Counted from the first letter of the stretch, positions 47,287 through 57,765 are shown. The stretch: 64,000 nucleotides of DNA from Klebsiella aerogenes (GCA_029027985.1 CP119076.1:1612001-1676000); one strand, 5' to 3'. Numbers and translations: made by a program. The notes: generated by a model from the sequence alone, not told the origin.

Positions 47287-48672
47287 ATGAACACGCATTA
47301 CACATGGCTTCACATTGGTCTGGGTTCTTTCCATCGCGCGCACCAGGCGTGGTACCTGCACCGGCTGCTGGTTTCCGGCGACACGCGCTGGCACATCGCC
47401 GCGGGGAATATCCGTAATGACGCCGAGCAGGTAGTGCAGGCGCTGGCGGCGCAAAATGGCCGTTACGTGCTGGAAACGGTTAGTCCGGAAGGGGAACGCG
47501 AATATGAAGAGATCACCTCAATTCAAAAATTACTGCCGTGGCAGGCGGATCTGCAGCCGCTGATTAACGAAGGGGCGGCGCCGCAAACGAAAGTGATTGC
47601 CTTCACGGTGACGGAAGGGGGTTATTACCTCGATACGCAACACCGCCTTGAGACCAGCAATGCCGATCTGCAAGCGGATTTGCAGGGCGAGTGCAAAACG
47701 ATTTACGGCACCATCACCCGGATTCTGGAAAAGCGCATGGCCGATAATGCTGGCCCGCTAACGTTGCTCAACTGCGACAACGTGCGTCATAACGGCGAGC
47801 GTTTCCATGATGGGCTGGTGGAGTTTCTGCGGCTGACCGGCAAGCAGCCGGTGATTGACTGGCTGGCGGCGAACGCGACGTGCCCTAACACCATGGTTGA
47901 CCGCATCACGCCGCGCCCGGCCGCCGATCTGGCACCGCGCATCAAAGCGCAAACCGGCATTGATGATAAGGCGCCAGTGATGGGCGAAACCTTTATTCAG
48001 TGGGTGGTGGAAGATAACTTCCGCGCTGAACGTCCGTCGCTTGAGACTGTGGGCGTGGAGATGGTGGCGTCGGTGATCCCTTATGAAGAGGCGAAAATCC
48101 GTATCCTCAACGCTTCCCATAGCTGCATTGCCTGGGCGGGTACCTTGTTGGGTCAGCAGTATATCCACGAAAGCACCCTGACCGACGCTATCTATGCCAT
48201 GGCCGATCGTTATGTCAGCGAGGATGTGATTCCGTGCCTGGGTGACAATGGTATCGACCTGGCGACCTATCGCGACGTGGTGCTCAAGCGCTTTACCAAC
48301 CCCCATATCCAGGACACCAACCAGCGTGTGGCGGCCGACGGGTTTTCGAAAATACCGGCGATGATTGCTCCAACACTTCAGGAGTGCTACCAGCGCGGCG
48401 TGCGCCCGCAGGCCACCGCCATGCTGCCAGCGCTGTTTTTTGTTTTTATGCAGCAGTGGCATAAAGGAACCTTACCTTATCAGTATCAGGATGGAATCCT
48501 TGATGCAGCGGCGGTTCACGCCATGTTTAACGCGCCCGACCCGATCGCCCTTTATGCCGGTGATAACGCATTGTTCGGCGAACTGGCGGAATCGGCCGAC
48601 TTCCTGGCGCTGCTGCGTGAACAAATCGCCGCCGTCTATGCGCTGACTCAGCAGGAGGCGCTATGTATTTAG
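47287..48672 (+). CDS. dalD: D-arabinitol 4-dehydrogenase
   Basis: 461-residue long-chain polyol (mannitol-type) dehydrogenase converting D-arabinitol to D-xylulose with NAD. The N-terminal nucleotide-binding region is [18 protein letters not shown] (residues 8-25). The catalytic Lys-Asn-His set in [11 protein letters not shown] is K270, N275 and H278, with the same spacing as in mannitol dehydrogenase. AAGGAG precedes the ATG. First gene of dalDKT; its stop overlaps dalK by 10 bp. Confidence 0.94.
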   Translation: MNTHYTWLHIGLGSFHRAHQAWYLHRLLVSGDTRWHIAAGNIRNDAEQVVQALAAQNGRYVLETVSPEGEREYEEITSIQKLLPWQADLQPLINEGAAPQTKVIAFTVTEGGYYLDTQHRLETSNADLQADLQGECKTIYGTITRILEKRMADNAGPLTLLNCDNVRHNGERFHDGLVEFLRLTGKQPVIDWLAANATCPNTMVDRITPRPAADLAPRIKAQTGIDDKAPVMGETFIQWVVEDNFRAERPSLETVGVEMVASVIPYEEAKIRILNASHSCIAWAGTLLGQQYIHESTLTDAIYAMADRYVSEDVIPCLGDNGIDLATYRDVVLKRFTNPHIQDTNQRVAADGFSKIPAMIAPTLQECYQRGVRPQATAMLPALFFVFMQQWHKGTLPYQYQDGILDAAAVHAMFNAPDPIALYAGDNALFGELAESADFLALLREQIAAVYALTQQEALCI

Positions 48673-50126
48673 GTATCGATCTCGGCACCTCGGAAGTTAA
48701 AGCGTTAGTGCTTGACGAAAACAACGAGGTCGTCGCCAGTCATAGCGCGCCGCTGACTATCCAGCGGCCGTATCCCCAGTGGTCTGAACAATCGCCGCAG
48801 GCCTGGTGGGAAGCGACGGAATATCTGATTACTACGCTGCGTGAGAAATGCGCGGGACATTGGTCAGCCATTAAAGCCATCGGCCTCTCCGGACAGATGC
48901 ACGGCGCCGTGTTGCTGGACGCCAGCGGCGAAGTGATTCGCCCGGCGATTCTATGGAACGATACCCGCTGCGCGCCGGAATGCGCCGAGCTGGAAGAGAT
49001 GGCACCGGATCTGCATCAGGTCGCCGGTAACCTGGCGATGCCGGGATTTACCGCGCCGAAGCTGTTGTGGGTGCGACGTTATGAGCCGCAAAACTTCGCC
49101 CGCACCGCCAGCGTGCTGCTGCCGAAGGATTTTCTGCGCTACAAGATGACCGGTAAAAAAGTCTCCGATATGTCGGATGCCGCCGGAACCCTGTGGTTGG
49201 ATGTCGCGCGGCGCGACTGGTCTGATGCGCTGTTGCAAACGTGTGGTCTGACGCGTGAACAGATGCCGGAGTTGGTGGAAGGGTGCGAGGTCTCCGCTAC
49301 GCTGGCGGCGGATATTGCCGAGCGTTGGGGGCTTAATCCTTCCGTGTTGGTCGCGGGAGGCGGCGGTGATAATGCGGTTAGCGCTATTGGCGTTGGCGCC
49401 GTGTCGCCGGGCGATGCGTTTATCTCCCTGGGCACCTCCGGTGTGCTGTTCGTCGTCACCGATAGCTATCGCCCGGCGCCGCAGTCGGCGGTACATGCTT
49501 TCTGCCACGTGCTGCCGAATCTGTGGCACCAGATGAGTGTGATGCTCAGCGCCGCCAGTTGCCTGCAGTGGTTCTGCCGTCTGACCAGTACTACGGAAGT
49601 GGCGCTGCTGGAGGAGATTGCCCAGCTAAGCGAAGAAGAGAAGGCCAATGCGCCATTCTTCCTGCCTTATCTTTCCGGCGAGCGTACGCCGCATAACGAC
49701 CCGCTGGCTCGCGGCATGTTTTGGGGGATGACTCACGCCAGCCTGCGTGCTCAGTTGGGATATGCGGTGCTGGAAGGGGTGAGCTTTGGTATTGCTGACG
49801 GCCTGCGCGTGTTGCAGGAGAGCGGAACCCGCATCGAGCAGTGTTCGCTGGTCGGCGGCGGCGCGCGCAGCCCGTTCTGGGCGCAACTGCTGGCGGATAT
49901 CCTGGCGATGCCGGTGGTGACGCATAAAGGCGGTGAAACCGGTGGCGCGCTGGGCGCGGCGCGATTGGCCTGCCTGGCGGCGGGTAAGCCGTTGGCCAGC
50001 GTCTGTCATAAGCCGGAAGTCTGGCAAACCTGGCAGGCGGATCCGCGGCGCCATCAACAATTGATGCTGCGTTACGCCCAATTCCAGTCCCTGTATCTCA
50101 ACGACCGACACTTTCGACAGCAATAA
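48663..50126 (+). CDS. dalK: D-xylulokinase, FGGY family
   Basis: 487-residue kinase making D-xylulose-5-phosphate from the DalD product. N-terminal [20 protein letters not shown], substrate residue region WNDTR with D100, and the catalytic base D236 in [13 protein letters not shown], equivalent to D233 of E. coli XylB. The C-terminal FGGY part contains [20 protein letters not shown]. Its ATG sits inside the end of dalD, so translation is coupled. Followed by a hairpin and dalT. Confidence 0.94.
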   Translation: MYLGIDLGTSEVKALVLDENNEVVASHSAPLTIQRPYPQWSEQSPQAWWEATEYLITTLREKCAGHWSAIKAIGLSGQMHGAVLLDASGEVIRPAILWNDTRCAPECAELEEMAPDLHQVAGNLAMPGFTAPKLLWVRRYEPQNFARTASVLLPKDFLRYKMTGKKVSDMSDAAGTLWLDVARRDWSDALLQTCGLTREQMPELVEGCEVSATLAADIAERWGLNPSVLVAGGGGDNAVSAIGVGAVSPGDAFISLGTSGVLFVVTDSYRPAPQSAVHAFCHVLPNLWHQMSVMLSAASCLQWFCRLTSTTEVALLEEIAQLSEEEKANAPFFLPYLSGERTPHNDPLARGMFWGMTHASLRAQLGYAVLEGVSFGIADGLRVLQESGTRIEQCSLVGGGARSPFWAQLLADILAMPVVTHKGGETGGALGAARLACLAAGKPLASVCHKPEVWQTWQADPRRHQQLMLRYAQFQSLYLNDRHFRQQ

Positions 50127-50138
50127 GACGATAAGGCG

Positions 50139-50158
50139 CTCCGGCAAAAACGCCGGAG
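50139..50158 (+). other. Hairpin in the dalK-dalT gap
   Basis: CTCCGGC-AAAAAC-GCCGGAG, a 7-bp stem 13 bp after dalK. No T-run follows. It may attenuate or stabilise the operon mRNA and recalls a similar hairpin between rbtK and rbtT. Confidence 0.5.
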
Positions 50159-50192
50159 TGATTCTCCTGCATCCTACAACAACGAGGTCACC

Positions 50193-51427
50193 ATGTCCGT
50201 TAATCATAACCAGTGGCTCGGTCTGCCGCTGAATCTTATCTGGGGATACGTCGCCATCGCCGTGTTTATGACCGGCGACGGGTTTGAGCTGGCGTTCCTG
50301 TCGCACTACATTAAAGAACTGGGCTTCAGCCCGGCGCAGGCCTCTTTCGCCTTCACCCTCTACGGCCTCGCCGCCGCCCTGTCAGCCTGGGTTTCCGGTG
50401 TGGTGGCGGAAATCATCACCCCGCGCAAAACCATGTTTATCGGCTTCGTGCTGTGGTGCGTGTTCCACGTCCTGTTCCTCGTCTTCGGCCTCGGGCGCGC
50501 CAACTATGCATTAATCCTGCTGTTTTACGGCATCCGCGGCCTGGCCTACCCGCTGTTCCTGTACTCGTTTATCGTTGCCATCATTCATAACGTCCGCAGC
50601 GACAGCTCCAGCTCGGCGCTGGGCTGGTTCTGGGCGGTGTACTCGGTCGGTATCGGCGTGTTCGGCAGCTATATTCCGAGCTTCACCATTCCGCATATTG
50701 GCGAGATGGGTACCCTGTGGCTGGCGCTGGTGTTCTGCGTCACCGGCGGGCTGATTGCGCTGGCGGCGCTGCGCCATACCGCAACCCCGCGCCATATGCA
50801 GGACCTCACCACCCGTGAGAAGTTCTCCGAACTGGGGCGTGCGGTGACGCTGATTTACACCAACCGCAGCATCATGCTCTCCGGCATCGTGCGTATTATC
50901 AACACCCTGTCGCTGTTCGGCTTTGCGGTGATCATGCCGCTGATGTTCGTCGATGAGCTCGGCTTCACCACCTCCGAGTGGCTGCAGGTGTGGGCGGTCT
51001 TCTTCTTCACCACCATTTTCTCCAACGTGTTCTGGGGGATCGTGGCGGAAAAAATGGGCTGGATGAAAGTGGTGCGCTGGTTCGGCTGTATCGGTATGGC
51101 GCTGTCGAGCCTGGCGTTTTACTACCTGCCGCAGCACTTCGGCCACAACTTCGCCATGGCGCTGGTGCCGGCCATCGCGCTGGGGATTTTCGTGGCGGCG
51201 TTCGTGCCGATGGCGGCGGTGTTCCCGGCGCTGGAGCCGAAGCATAAAGGGGCGGCGATTTCGGTGTATAACCTGTCGGCCGGGCTGTCGAACTTCCTGG
51301 CCCCGGCGATTGCGGTAGTGTTGCTGCCGTACTTCAGCACCATCGGCGTGGTGGTGGCCTACACCGCCCTGTATATTCTGGCCTTCTTCCTGTGCCCGTT
51401 TATTCGCGTCGAGCAGCCCGGTTTTGC
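50193..51427 (+). repeat. Right arm of the 1235-bp inverted repeat (dalT/rbtT)
   Basis: Partner of 41078-42312. Homology starts around the ribosome-binding region (CTGCATCCT and CGAGGTCA occur before both genes) and ends after GGTTTTGC near the 3' end of the gene. Confidence 0.9.
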
Positions 51428-51470
51428 CCGTAAGACAAGCGGCGTCAGGGATGAGGTGGAATATTCGTAA
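50193..51470 (+). CDS. dalT: D-arabinitol transporter, MFS family
   Basis: 425-residue 12-TM permease for D-arabinitol. By direct comparison it differs from RbtT at three positions within the shared region (Ser/His at residue 5, Ser/Thr in MQDL-T-TREKF, Leu/Ile in GC-I-GMALSS) and then has its own C-terminus RKTSGVRDEVEYS. AACGAGGTCACC precedes the ATG. Last gene of dalDKT, 66 bp after dalK. Substrate assignment follows operon context and known Klebsiella genes. Confidence 0.93.
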   Translation: MSVNHNQWLGLPLNLIWGYVAIAVFMTGDGFELAFLSHYIKELGFSPAQASFAFTLYGLAAALSAWVSGVVAEIITPRKTMFIGFVLWCVFHVLFLVFGLGRANYALILLFYGIRGLAYPLFLYSFIVAIIHNVRSDSSSSALGWFWAVYSVGIGVFGSYIPSFTIPHIGEMGTLWLALVFCVTGGLIALAALRHTATPRHMQDLTTREKFSELGRAVTLIYTNRSIMLSGIVRIINTLSLFGFAVIMPLMFVDELGFTTSEWLQVWAVFFFTTIFSNVFWGIVAEKMGWMKVVRWFGCIGMALSSLAFYYLPQHFGHNFAMALVPAIALGIFVAAFVPMAAVFPALEPKHKGAAISVYNLSAGLSNFLAPAIAVVLLPYFSTIGVVVAYTALYILAFFLCPFIRVEQPGFARKTSGVRDEVEYS

Positions 51471-51473
51471 AGC

Positions 51474-51506
51474 CAGCAGGGCGGGAGAAATCCCGCCTGC
51501 TGTTTT
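51474..51506. terminator. Terminator between convergent dalT and yegS
   Basis: AGCAGGGCGGGA-GAAA-TCCCGCCTGCT, a 11-bp stem with one bulged G and a GAAA tetraloop, followed by GTTTT on the plus strand. The yegS stop codon starts in the T-run. Confidence 0.85.
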
Positions 51507-52398
51507 AGCGTAGCAGGACGCAGTCCGGCGGTAGGCGGCAGCGCAAGGCATTGCCGAGGATTTCCATCCGAAACGATTTGCCGCTTAGCGGTTCGCCATC
51601 AAGGTTAAAGGTCATTTCATGAGCGGCAGTGACTTCAAACCAGGAGGAGACGCCGTCAATCAGATTTGGCGAGTTATCGGGATTGGCGAGGGTGCTGAAC
51701 AATGCCGGCAGCAGCTCTTCGCCAGTAAAAATACGCAGGTGTAGTAATCCGTCGTTAATCAACGCCTGCGGGCATAGCTGCTGACCACCGCCAGCCTGGC
51801 GGCCGTTGCCGATGCCGATGACCAGCGCATCGCCCTGCCAATGGAAGTGCTCGCCGCGGATCTCGCAACGGTCCGGCTTCAGGGTATCCATGCGCGTCAG
51901 GCCATGAATCAGATAGGAGACGCCGCCGAGCGCGGCTTTTAGTTTTTCCGGCGTTTCGGTGGTGATACGGGTACCAAAGCCGCCGGTGGCCATATTGATA
52001 AATCCGGCCTTGTTGTTAACGCGTACCACATCAATAGGGACGTCGCGCCCGGCTATCGCCAGCTTCAGCGCGCTGGCTAAATCCTGCGGGATCCCGGCGC
52101 TGGTGGCGAAATCATTGGCCGTGCCGAGCGGCAGAATTCCCAGCGCCATGGTGCTGCCACGCTGCACCAGCGCGGTGGCGACTTCGTTAATGGTGCCATC
52201 GCCGCCGCCGGCAATCACCGTGGCAACGTCGAGCCGTTCGGCTTCCTCGACAAAGCGAATCGCATCGCCTTTTTCCCAGGTAACGCGGACGTGAATATTG
52301 ACGCCTTCCTCGCGCAGGAGATTAACGGCTTCGCGCAGTTGCGGGTGATTAGCGCCTTTACCGTTGAGAATTAATAAGCTGGCTGGAAATTGGGTCAT
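51505..52398 (-). CDS. yegS: Lipid kinase, diacylglycerol-kinase-like
   Basis: 297-residue enzyme of the DAGK catalytic family; E. coli YegS phosphorylates phosphatidylglycerol and related lipids in vitro. The nucleotide-binding [14 protein letters not shown] is at residues 64-77 and [10 protein letters not shown] at 89-98, with the later [16 protein letters not shown]. It is intact and keeps the E. coli order yegS-cyaR-yegQ. The biological lipid is unproven. A weak ribosome site (AAAGGAT) lies before the start. Confidence 0.94.
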   Translation of the reverse strand: MTQFPASLLILNGKGANHPQLREAVNLLREEGVNIHVRVTWEKGDAIRFVEEAERLDVATVIAGGGDGTINEVATALVQRGSTMALGILPLGTANDFATSAGIPQDLASALKLAIAGRDVPIDVVRVNNKAGFINMATGGFGTRITTETPEKLKAALGGVSYLIHGLTRMDTLKPDRCEIRGEHFHWQGDALVIGIGNGRQAGGGQQLCPQALINDGLLHLRIFTGEELLPALFSTLANPDNSPNLIDGVSSWFEVTAAHEMTFNLDGEPLSGKSFRMEILGNALRCRLPPDCVLLR

Positions 52399-52484
52399 CC
52401 TTTATCGCCTCATTTTTCGTCGTCATCCTCAGTGTATCGCAGGAATGAGGTGAGGGAATAAGAAAGTCAGAAAGGGGAAGGTAT

Positions 52485-52571
52485 AAAAAAATAAGCCCGC
52501 GTAAGGGAGATTACGCAGGCTAAGGAGGTGGTTCCTGGTACAGCTAGCATTTATGGGTTATGTTTTTCAGC
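52485..52571 (-). ncRNA. cyaR: Small RNA CyaR (RyeE)
   Basis: The minus strand from 52571 reads GCTGAAAAACATAACCCATA and on through CTGTACCAGGAACCACCTCC to a GCCTGCGTAA...TTACGCGGGC terminator hairpin and a T-run. This matches the 87-nt E. coli CyaR almost base for base, including the anti-Shine-Dalgarno loop ACCACCTCCTT. CyaR is an Hfq-dependent repressor of ompX, luxS, nadE and yqaE mRNAs. It lies next to yegQ as in E. coli. Confidence 0.96.
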
Positions 52572-52578
52572 GGAATGG

Positions 52579-52620
52579 ATAATACCTGCTTCGAACGAAA
52601 CGGTGTGTGATCCGATTCTA
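52579..52620 (-). promoter_or_regulatory. cyaR promoter with CRP half-site
   Basis: Seven bases before the CyaR 5' end is TATTAT (-10, 52579-52584). A CRP-like site with one perfect TGTGA half (52606-52610) and a poor second half is centred about 42 bp upstream of the start, the class II position. CRP-dependent cyaR expression is established in E. coli. Confidence 0.75.
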
Positions 52621-52655
52621 ATATCCATACATAGTGAAAAAATAACGGCAATAAA

Positions 52656-54017
52656 CTAATTTTTATGCGGGTTTCGCGTCGATTCACCGTTGAAATTGCG
52701 CATTAGCAGGCCATATTGCAGCGCCATATCCTCCGGCAGCGGCAGCCAGACAATATAACCGTCTCCCGGCGCGACCGGCATAGCTTCGCCTTTGGCGTTT
52801 TCCATGTGTTCGAGCGTGAAATTCACATTGCCCTGCGGGGTCATCAGCTCCAGGCTATCGCCGACGGAGAACTTATTTTTCACCGCCACTGCAGCCAATT
52901 GGCCGTTACGCTCGCCGGTAAATTCGCCAACGAACTGCTGGCGCTCAGAGACGGAGTAGCCGTTCTCGTAATTCTGGTAGTCGTCATGGGTGTGGCGACG
53001 CAGGAAGCCTTCGGTGTAGCCGCGGTGCGCGAGGTTTTCCAGAGTATCCAGCAGGGTGGTGTCGAACGGTTTACCTGCGGCGGCGTCATCAATGGCCTTG
53101 CGGTACACCTGCGCGGTACGGGCACAGTAGTAATGTGATTTCGTGCGGCCTTCGATTTTCAGCGAGTGAACGCCCATTTGGGTCAGGCGTTCTACGTGGG
53201 CGATAGCGCGCAGATCTTTCGAGTTCATGATGTAAGTGCCGTGTTCGTCTTCGAAGGCGGTCATGTACTCGCCCGGACGTTTCGCTTCTTCAATCATAAA
53301 TACCTGGTCGGTCGGCGCGCCGATGCCGAGTGTCGGTTCGACATTCTGTACCGGAATGGGTTCGTGCTTGTGTACGATATTGCCGACGTCGTCTTCTTTG
53401 CCTTCCTGGACGTTATATTCCCAACGGCAGGCGTTGGTGCAGGTGCCCTGGTTGGGGTCGCGTTTGTTGATATAACCGGAGAGCAGGCAGCGGCCCGAGT
53501 AGGCCATGCACAGCGCGCCGTGAACGAAAATCTCGATTTCCATCTCCGGCACCTGGCTGCGAATTTCGGCGATCTCGTCCAGCGACAGTTCGCGGGACAG
53601 GATCACGCGGGTCAGCCCCATCTGCTGCCAGAATTTGACCGTCGCCCAGTTAACGGCGTTGGCCTGTACCGACAGGTGAATGTCCATATCCGGGAAGTTT
53701 TCCCGCACCAGCATGATTAAACCCGGATCGGACATGATCAGCGCATCCGGCCCCATCTCCACCACCGGCTTGAGGTCGCGAATGAACGTTTTCAGCTTGG
53801 CGTTATGCGGCGCAATGTTAACGACCACGTAGAATTTTTTCCCCAGCTGATGGGCTTCATTGATGCCAAGCTGCAGGTTTTCGTGGTTGAATTCATTGTT
53901 GCGTACGCGCAGGGAGTAACGCGGCTGGCCGGCGTAAACGGCATCGGCGCCATAAGCGAAAGCGTAACGCATATTTTTCAACGTTCCCGCCGGGGAAAGG
54001 AGTTCCGGTTTAAACAT
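52656..54017 (-). CDS. trhP: Peptidase U32-family tRNA uridine hydroxylase
   Basis: 453-residue protein, E. coli YegQ/TrhP length, needed for 5-hydroxyuridine formation at the tRNA wobble position. The N-terminus MFKPELLSPAGTLKNMRYAF and the U32 signature EIFVHGALCMAYSGRCLLSG are present, followed by GTCTNACRWEYN; the cysteines probably hold a Fe-S cluster. The start is set by matching E. coli; a 28-codon extension reads through the leader. Confidence 0.95.
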   Translation of the reverse strand: MFKPELLSPAGTLKNMRYAFAYGADAVYAGQPRYSLRVRNNEFNHENLQLGINEAHQLGKKFYVVVNIAPHNAKLKTFIRDLKPVVEMGPDALIMSDPGLIMLVRENFPDMDIHLSVQANAVNWATVKFWQQMGLTRVILSRELSLDEIAEIRSQVPEMEIEIFVHGALCMAYSGRCLLSGYINKRDPNQGTCTNACRWEYNVQEGKEDDVGNIVHKHEPIPVQNVEPTLGIGAPTDQVFMIEEAKRPGEYMTAFEDEHGTYIMNSKDLRAIAHVERLTQMGVHSLKIEGRTKSHYYCARTAQVYRKAIDDAAAGKPFDTTLLDTLENLAHRGYTEGFLRRHTHDDYQNYENGYSVSERQQFVGEFTGERNGQLAAVAVKNKFSVGDSLELMTPQGNVNFTLEHMENAKGEAMPVAPGDGYIVWLPLPEDMALQYGLLMRNFNGESTRNPHKN

Positions 54018-54135
54018 GATTTTCTCGTTCTGATGACAGGTCAGATTCGCCGCGCCAGGTGCGGCGATTCGGGGGAGTGCCCCCACATTAAGGGCGGGCA
54101 TTGTAGCGCTGCAGAAAGGGGGAGTAAACCTTTGC

Positions 54136-54154
54136 GCCTCCCGGACCGAGAGGC
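54136..54154 (-). terminator. Possible terminator after baeR
   Basis: GCCTC/GAGGC stem (with inner CCGG/CCG pairing) 7 bp past the baeR stop on the minus strand; a GTTTAC stretch lies further on. Weak evidence for the end of the mdtABCD-baeSR transcript. Confidence 0.4.
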
Positions 54155-54161
54155 TTGGGTT

Positions 54162-54884
54162 TTAAATCATTCGGCAGGCGTCAGCTTCCCAGCGATAGCC
54201 GACGCCGTAAACGGCGCGAATAAACGACTGGTCGGCATCCAGGGATTCGAGCTTACGGCGCAGGTTTTTGATATGGCTGTCGATGGTGCGGTCAGTCACC
54301 ACGCGATAATCGTCGTACAGATGGTTTAACAACTGCTCGCGGGAGAAGACTTTGCCCGGCTCCTGCGACAGCGTTTTTAACAGACGAAACTCGGCGGGAG
54401 TCAGATCCAGTAGCTTGTCGCGCCACGACGCCTGAAAACGGTTTTCGTCGACAATCAGCGGGCTTTGCGCATCCATCGCCTGTAAATCACGCTGCGGCTT
54501 GCAGCGGCGCAAAATCGTTTTGACGCGGGCGACCACTTCGCGCGGGCTGTACGGCTTGCAGATGTAGTCATCGGCGCCGATTTCCAGCCCCAGCAGACGA
54601 TCGATCTCTTCGATTTTAGCGGTGACCATCACAATCGGTACATCGGAGAAACGGCGGATCTCGCGGCACAGGGTCAGGCCGTCGGTGCCTGGCAGCATTA
54701 AATCCAACAGAATCAAATGCGGCGGCGTCTGGCGAACGTATGGCAATACCTGATCGCCATGCGAAATCAGCGTCGGCGCATAGCTCGCTGCTTGCAAGTA
54801 GTCGATCAACAACTGGCCCAACTTGGGCTCGTCTTCCACGATCAAAATACGTGGCGTGTTTTCATCAATGGGTAATTCAGTCAT
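54162..54884 (-). CDS. baeR: Response regulator BaeR, OmpR/PhoB family
   Basis: 240-residue regulator that activates mdtABCD, acrD and spy on envelope stress. The receiver domain has the acidic VEDEP and phosphorylation site D61 in [10 protein letters not shown]; the C-terminal winged helix includes [20 protein letters not shown] and [13 protein letters not shown]. Its start overlaps the baeS stop by ATGA. Confidence 0.96.
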   Translation of the reverse strand: MTELPIDENTPRILIVEDEPKLGQLLIDYLQAASYAPTLISHGDQVLPYVRQTPPHLILLDLMLPGTDGLTLCREIRRFSDVPIVMVTAKIEEIDRLLGLEIGADDYICKPYSPREVVARVKTILRRCKPQRDLQAMDAQSPLIVDENRFQASWRDKLLDLTPAEFRLLKTLSQEPGKVFSREQLLNHLYDDYRVVTDRTIDSHIKNLRRKLESLDADQSFIRAVYGVGYRWEADACRMI

Positions 54885-56353
54885 ACGTCCCTCGATAAAT
54901 CGTGTTCCAGAGGTAACTCTACTTTAATGCTAACCCCGCCAAAAGGCGAATGGCCGGCGTTCAGGCTGCCGCCGTGGGCCGCAACAATATTCATACAGAT
55001 AGCCAGGCCGAGACCGGATCCGCCGCTGGCGCGATTGCGTGATCCTTCGGTACGGTAAAAACGTTCGCACAGCCGGGCCAGTTGTTCGTCGGTAACACCG
55101 GGGCCGCTATCGGCGAAATCGAGCGCCAGCAGGCGACCGTTTTGCGCGGCGCTGATTTGTAAACGGCCGCCGCTGTCGGTATAGCGCAGGCTGTTTTCCA
55201 GCAGGTTGTTAAATAGCTGCATCAGACGATCGCGATCGCCGAAGACGATGGCGCTATCCGGCAATGAAACGCCAATCGTCAAGCCGCGGCTGGCGAAACG
55301 TTCGCGGAACGCCCCGGCGGCGACTTCGAGCAGGGCAATCAAATCCACCGATTCTTTCTGATAGGCCAGGGCACCTTCATCAGACATCGAAAGCTGATGC
55401 AGATCGTCCACCAGCTTGGTCAACGTGCCGACCTCCGCCTGTAGCGAGGAAATCGAGTCAGGGGTGAATTTACGTACCCCGTCCTGAATGGCTTCCAGCT
55501 CGCCGCGCAGCACCGCTAACGGAGTGCGTAGCTCGTGGGAGATATCGGCCATCAGATCGCGGCGCATCTGCTGGTTGCGCTCCAGGGTGCTGGCAAGCTG
55601 GTTGAAGTCCTGCGCCAGACGACCGAGTTCGTCGCCGCCGGTGACGGTGACGCGGGTGGAAAAATCGCCTGCCGCCAGCTTGTGAGTCCCCTCGACCAGC
55701 CGTTTAACCGGCGCCAGTAGTCCGCGAGCCAGAGGGAAAGTGGCCAGCGCCGCGAGGAGGGTCGCGAGAGCGACAATGAGCCAGCTTGTCCGTTTTTGTT
55801 GGCGGTCGAAATTGATATCGGTATTGCGCGTCAGCCGCTCGACCGGCGAGGCGATTACCGCGCCGACCGAGACGCCGTCGACGAGAATGTCGCGCCGGGT
55901 GCCATCCTGCGGCACCGGCGCTCGCGGGCCAACCAGCACACGCCCTTTTTGATCGATAACCCAAAACTGAGTACGCCAGCCGTGCGGCGGCATATCAGGC
56001 GCTGGCCCGGGGCCCGGCGCAGGGCCAGGGCCCGGATCGCCATGCGGGCCGGGCCCCATGCCTGGACCTTTTGACGGATGCTCATCGTTATCGCGCTCGA
56101 AGGTGCGTAACAGCTGGAAGATAAAGCGGTCGTTATTGCGCAGAAATTTCCAGTTTCCATGCAGAGCGTACTGTTCGCTTAGCGCATCGCCGAGCATGGT
56201 GAGCCGCTGTTCATTGCCGCGTTTGATGTAGTCGATAAATCCGCGCTCAAAGCTGATGCGCACTGCCCAGTGCATGCTGATCAGCAGTACGATGCAGGTG
56301 GCGAAAATAGCGAGGAACAGCTTACCGGTGATACCCGGGCGCCATAGTTTCAC
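54881..56353 (-). CDS. baeS: Sensor histidine kinase BaeS with enlarged periplasmic domain
   Basis: 490-residue inner-membrane kinase for envelope stress. Two TM helices flank a periplasmic domain; HAMP, then HisKA with phosphoacceptor H273 in [17 protein letters not shown], then the ATPase domain (N box [13 protein letters not shown] box [13 protein letters not shown]). E. coli BaeS has 467 residues and H250; the 23 extra residues all fall in a Pro/Gly-rich run at about 93-123 ([10 protein letters not shown] then [18 protein letters not shown]) where E. coli has only a short KPGPGMPP. GTG start, GTGA overlap with mdtD. Confidence 0.95.
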   Translation of the reverse strand: MKLWRPGITGKLFLAIFATCIVLLISMHWAVRISFERGFIDYIKRGNEQRLTMLGDALSEQYALHGNWKFLRNNDRFIFQLLRTFERDNDEHPSKGPGMGPGPHGDPGPGPAPGPGPAPDMPPHGWRTQFWVIDQKGRVLVGPRAPVPQDGTRRDILVDGVSVGAVIASPVERLTRNTDINFDRQQKRTSWLIVALATLLAALATFPLARGLLAPVKRLVEGTHKLAAGDFSTRVTVTGGDELGRLAQDFNQLASTLERNQQMRRDLMADISHELRTPLAVLRGELEAIQDGVRKFTPDSISSLQAEVGTLTKLVDDLHQLSMSDEGALAYQKESVDLIALLEVAAGAFRERFASRGLTIGVSLPDSAIVFGDRDRLMQLFNNLLENSLRYTDSGGRLQISAAQNGRLLALDFADSGPGVTDEQLARLCERFYRTEGSRNRASGGSGLGLAICMNIVAAHGGSLNAGHSPFGGVSIKVELPLEHDLSRDV

Positions 56354-57765
56354 GGTTCACTCCTTTTGCGTCGGCGAATGACGGTGTTGCTGCCGACGTC
56401 ATCCGGTACGCGGGAAAAGATGAGTGCCGGGAGGGCGATAATCACCGCCATGCTCAGGTAGGTGTAGAGGAATACCTGATGCGCGACCGGCGCATCGGCG
56501 CTGATATGCTGCTGGCCGTACATGCCGAGCAGCAGCCCGGCGATGGTGACGCCGATACTCATCGACAGCTGCATCACCATTGACAGCATGCTGTTGCCGC
56601 TGCTCGCCAGATCGTCAGGCAGGTCTTTCAGCGTCAGGGTGTTCATTGAAGAAAAGCGACTGGAGTTAACCATCCCCTGCAGGAACAACACCAGCGGCAG
56701 CAGCCAGTACCAGCCAGCCAGGGCGACGGCCATAAACAGCAGGCTGACCAGCGCTAATCCGAGGGTTGCGAAGACCAGCACGCGGCGATAGCCGAAGCGG
56801 TTAACCACCTGCACGACGATGCGTTTCATCCCCATGCTGCCCAGCACCATCGGGATCATCATCAGCCCGGCATGGAACGGCGAGAAGCCAAGGCCAATTT
56901 GTAAGAATACCGGGGTCATAAATGGCAGCATGCCGCTGCCGATACGTCCGGCGAAGCTGCCGCTCAGACCGAGCGAAAAAGTTTTATTGCGAAACAGATT
57001 CAGGCTGAATAAGGCGTTGACGTTGCCGCGGGCGTGCCATAAATAAAGTCCGATGGCGATGATGCCGCCAGCGACCAGCGCCGCCAGCAGGAGCGGCGAG
57101 ATACCGAGCCCCTTTTTACCGTCGAGCGCCAGGGTCAGCGTCGCCATCCCCGTCGCCAGCAGAATAAAACCGAGAATATCAAAGCGCCGGGTCTGCAAGG
57201 TGTAGTTGGGCATCAACCATAATGTGGCGATAGCGCCGATAATGCCAACCGGGATATTAATTAAGAAGATCCAGTGCCAGGAGGCGTACTCCACCAGCAC
57301 GCCGCCGAGCGCGGGGCCAAGCAGCGGACCGACCTGACCGGGTAGGGTTACGAAAGTCATCGCCGCCATATATTGATCGCGGGGGACGATTTTCATCACC
57401 GTCAGCCGACCGACCGGTACCATCATCGCGCCGCCAACGCCCTGTAGTACGCGAGACATGACAAGCTGATCGAGAGTGGTTGCCTGGGCGCAAAACAGCG
57501 ATCCGACGGTAAATAAAACAATCGCGCTAAAAAAGATATTACGCACGCCGACCCGATCCGCCAGCCAGCCGCTAGCTGGCAGCATCAGGGCTACCGTGAG
57601 GACATATGAGACCACCACCATGTGCATGTGCAGCGGGCTCTCCCCGAGGCTTTTAGCCATCGAGGGGAGGGCGGTATTGACGATGGTGGTATCCAGCGAC
57701 TGCATAAAGAAGCCGAAGGCCACAATCCATAACTGCCAGCGTACGCTGGACGGCAGATCTGTCAT
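56350..57765 (-). CDS. mdtD: MFS transporter of the mdtABCD operon, DHA2 family
   Basis: 471 residues, E. coli length, about 14 TM segments. DHA2 motif C region is [20 protein letters not shown], preceded by [20 protein letters not shown]. Its role in drug export is unclear; in E. coli it is not needed for MdtABC function and homologues (IceT) export citrate-iron. One base separates it from the mdtC stop, and it overlaps baeS by 4 bp. Confidence 0.95.
   Translation of the reverse strand: MTDLPSSVRWQLWIVAFGFFMQSLDTTIVNTALPSMAKSLGESPLHMHMVVVSYVLTVALMLPASGWLADRVGVRNIFFSAIVLFTVGSLFCAQATTLDQLVMSRVLQGVGGAMMVPVGRLTVMKIVPRDQYMAAMTFVTLPGQVGPLLGPALGGVLVEYASWHWIFLINIPVGIIGAIATLWLMPNYTLQTRRFDILGFILLATGMATLTLALDGKKGLGISPLLLAALVAGGIIAIGLYLWHARGNVNALFSLNLFRNKTFSLGLSGSFAGRIGSGMLPFMTPVFLQIGLGFSPFHAGLMMIPMVLGSMGMKRIVVQVVNRFGYRRVLVFATLGLALVSLLFMAVALAGWYWLLPLVLFLQGMVNSSRFSSMNTLTLKDLPDDLASSGNSMLSMVMQLSMSIGVTIAGLLLGMYGQQHISADAPVAHQVFLYTYLSMAVIIALPALIFSRVPDDVGSNTVIRRRKRSEP

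Noticed and set aside
50511-51551. 346-codon frame antisense to dalT, with a 244-codon twin antisense to rbtT (41260-41994)
   Set aside because: The two look like a conserved family only because they mirror the inverted repeat; the composition (His, Arg, Gln, Asp) is a strand artefact.
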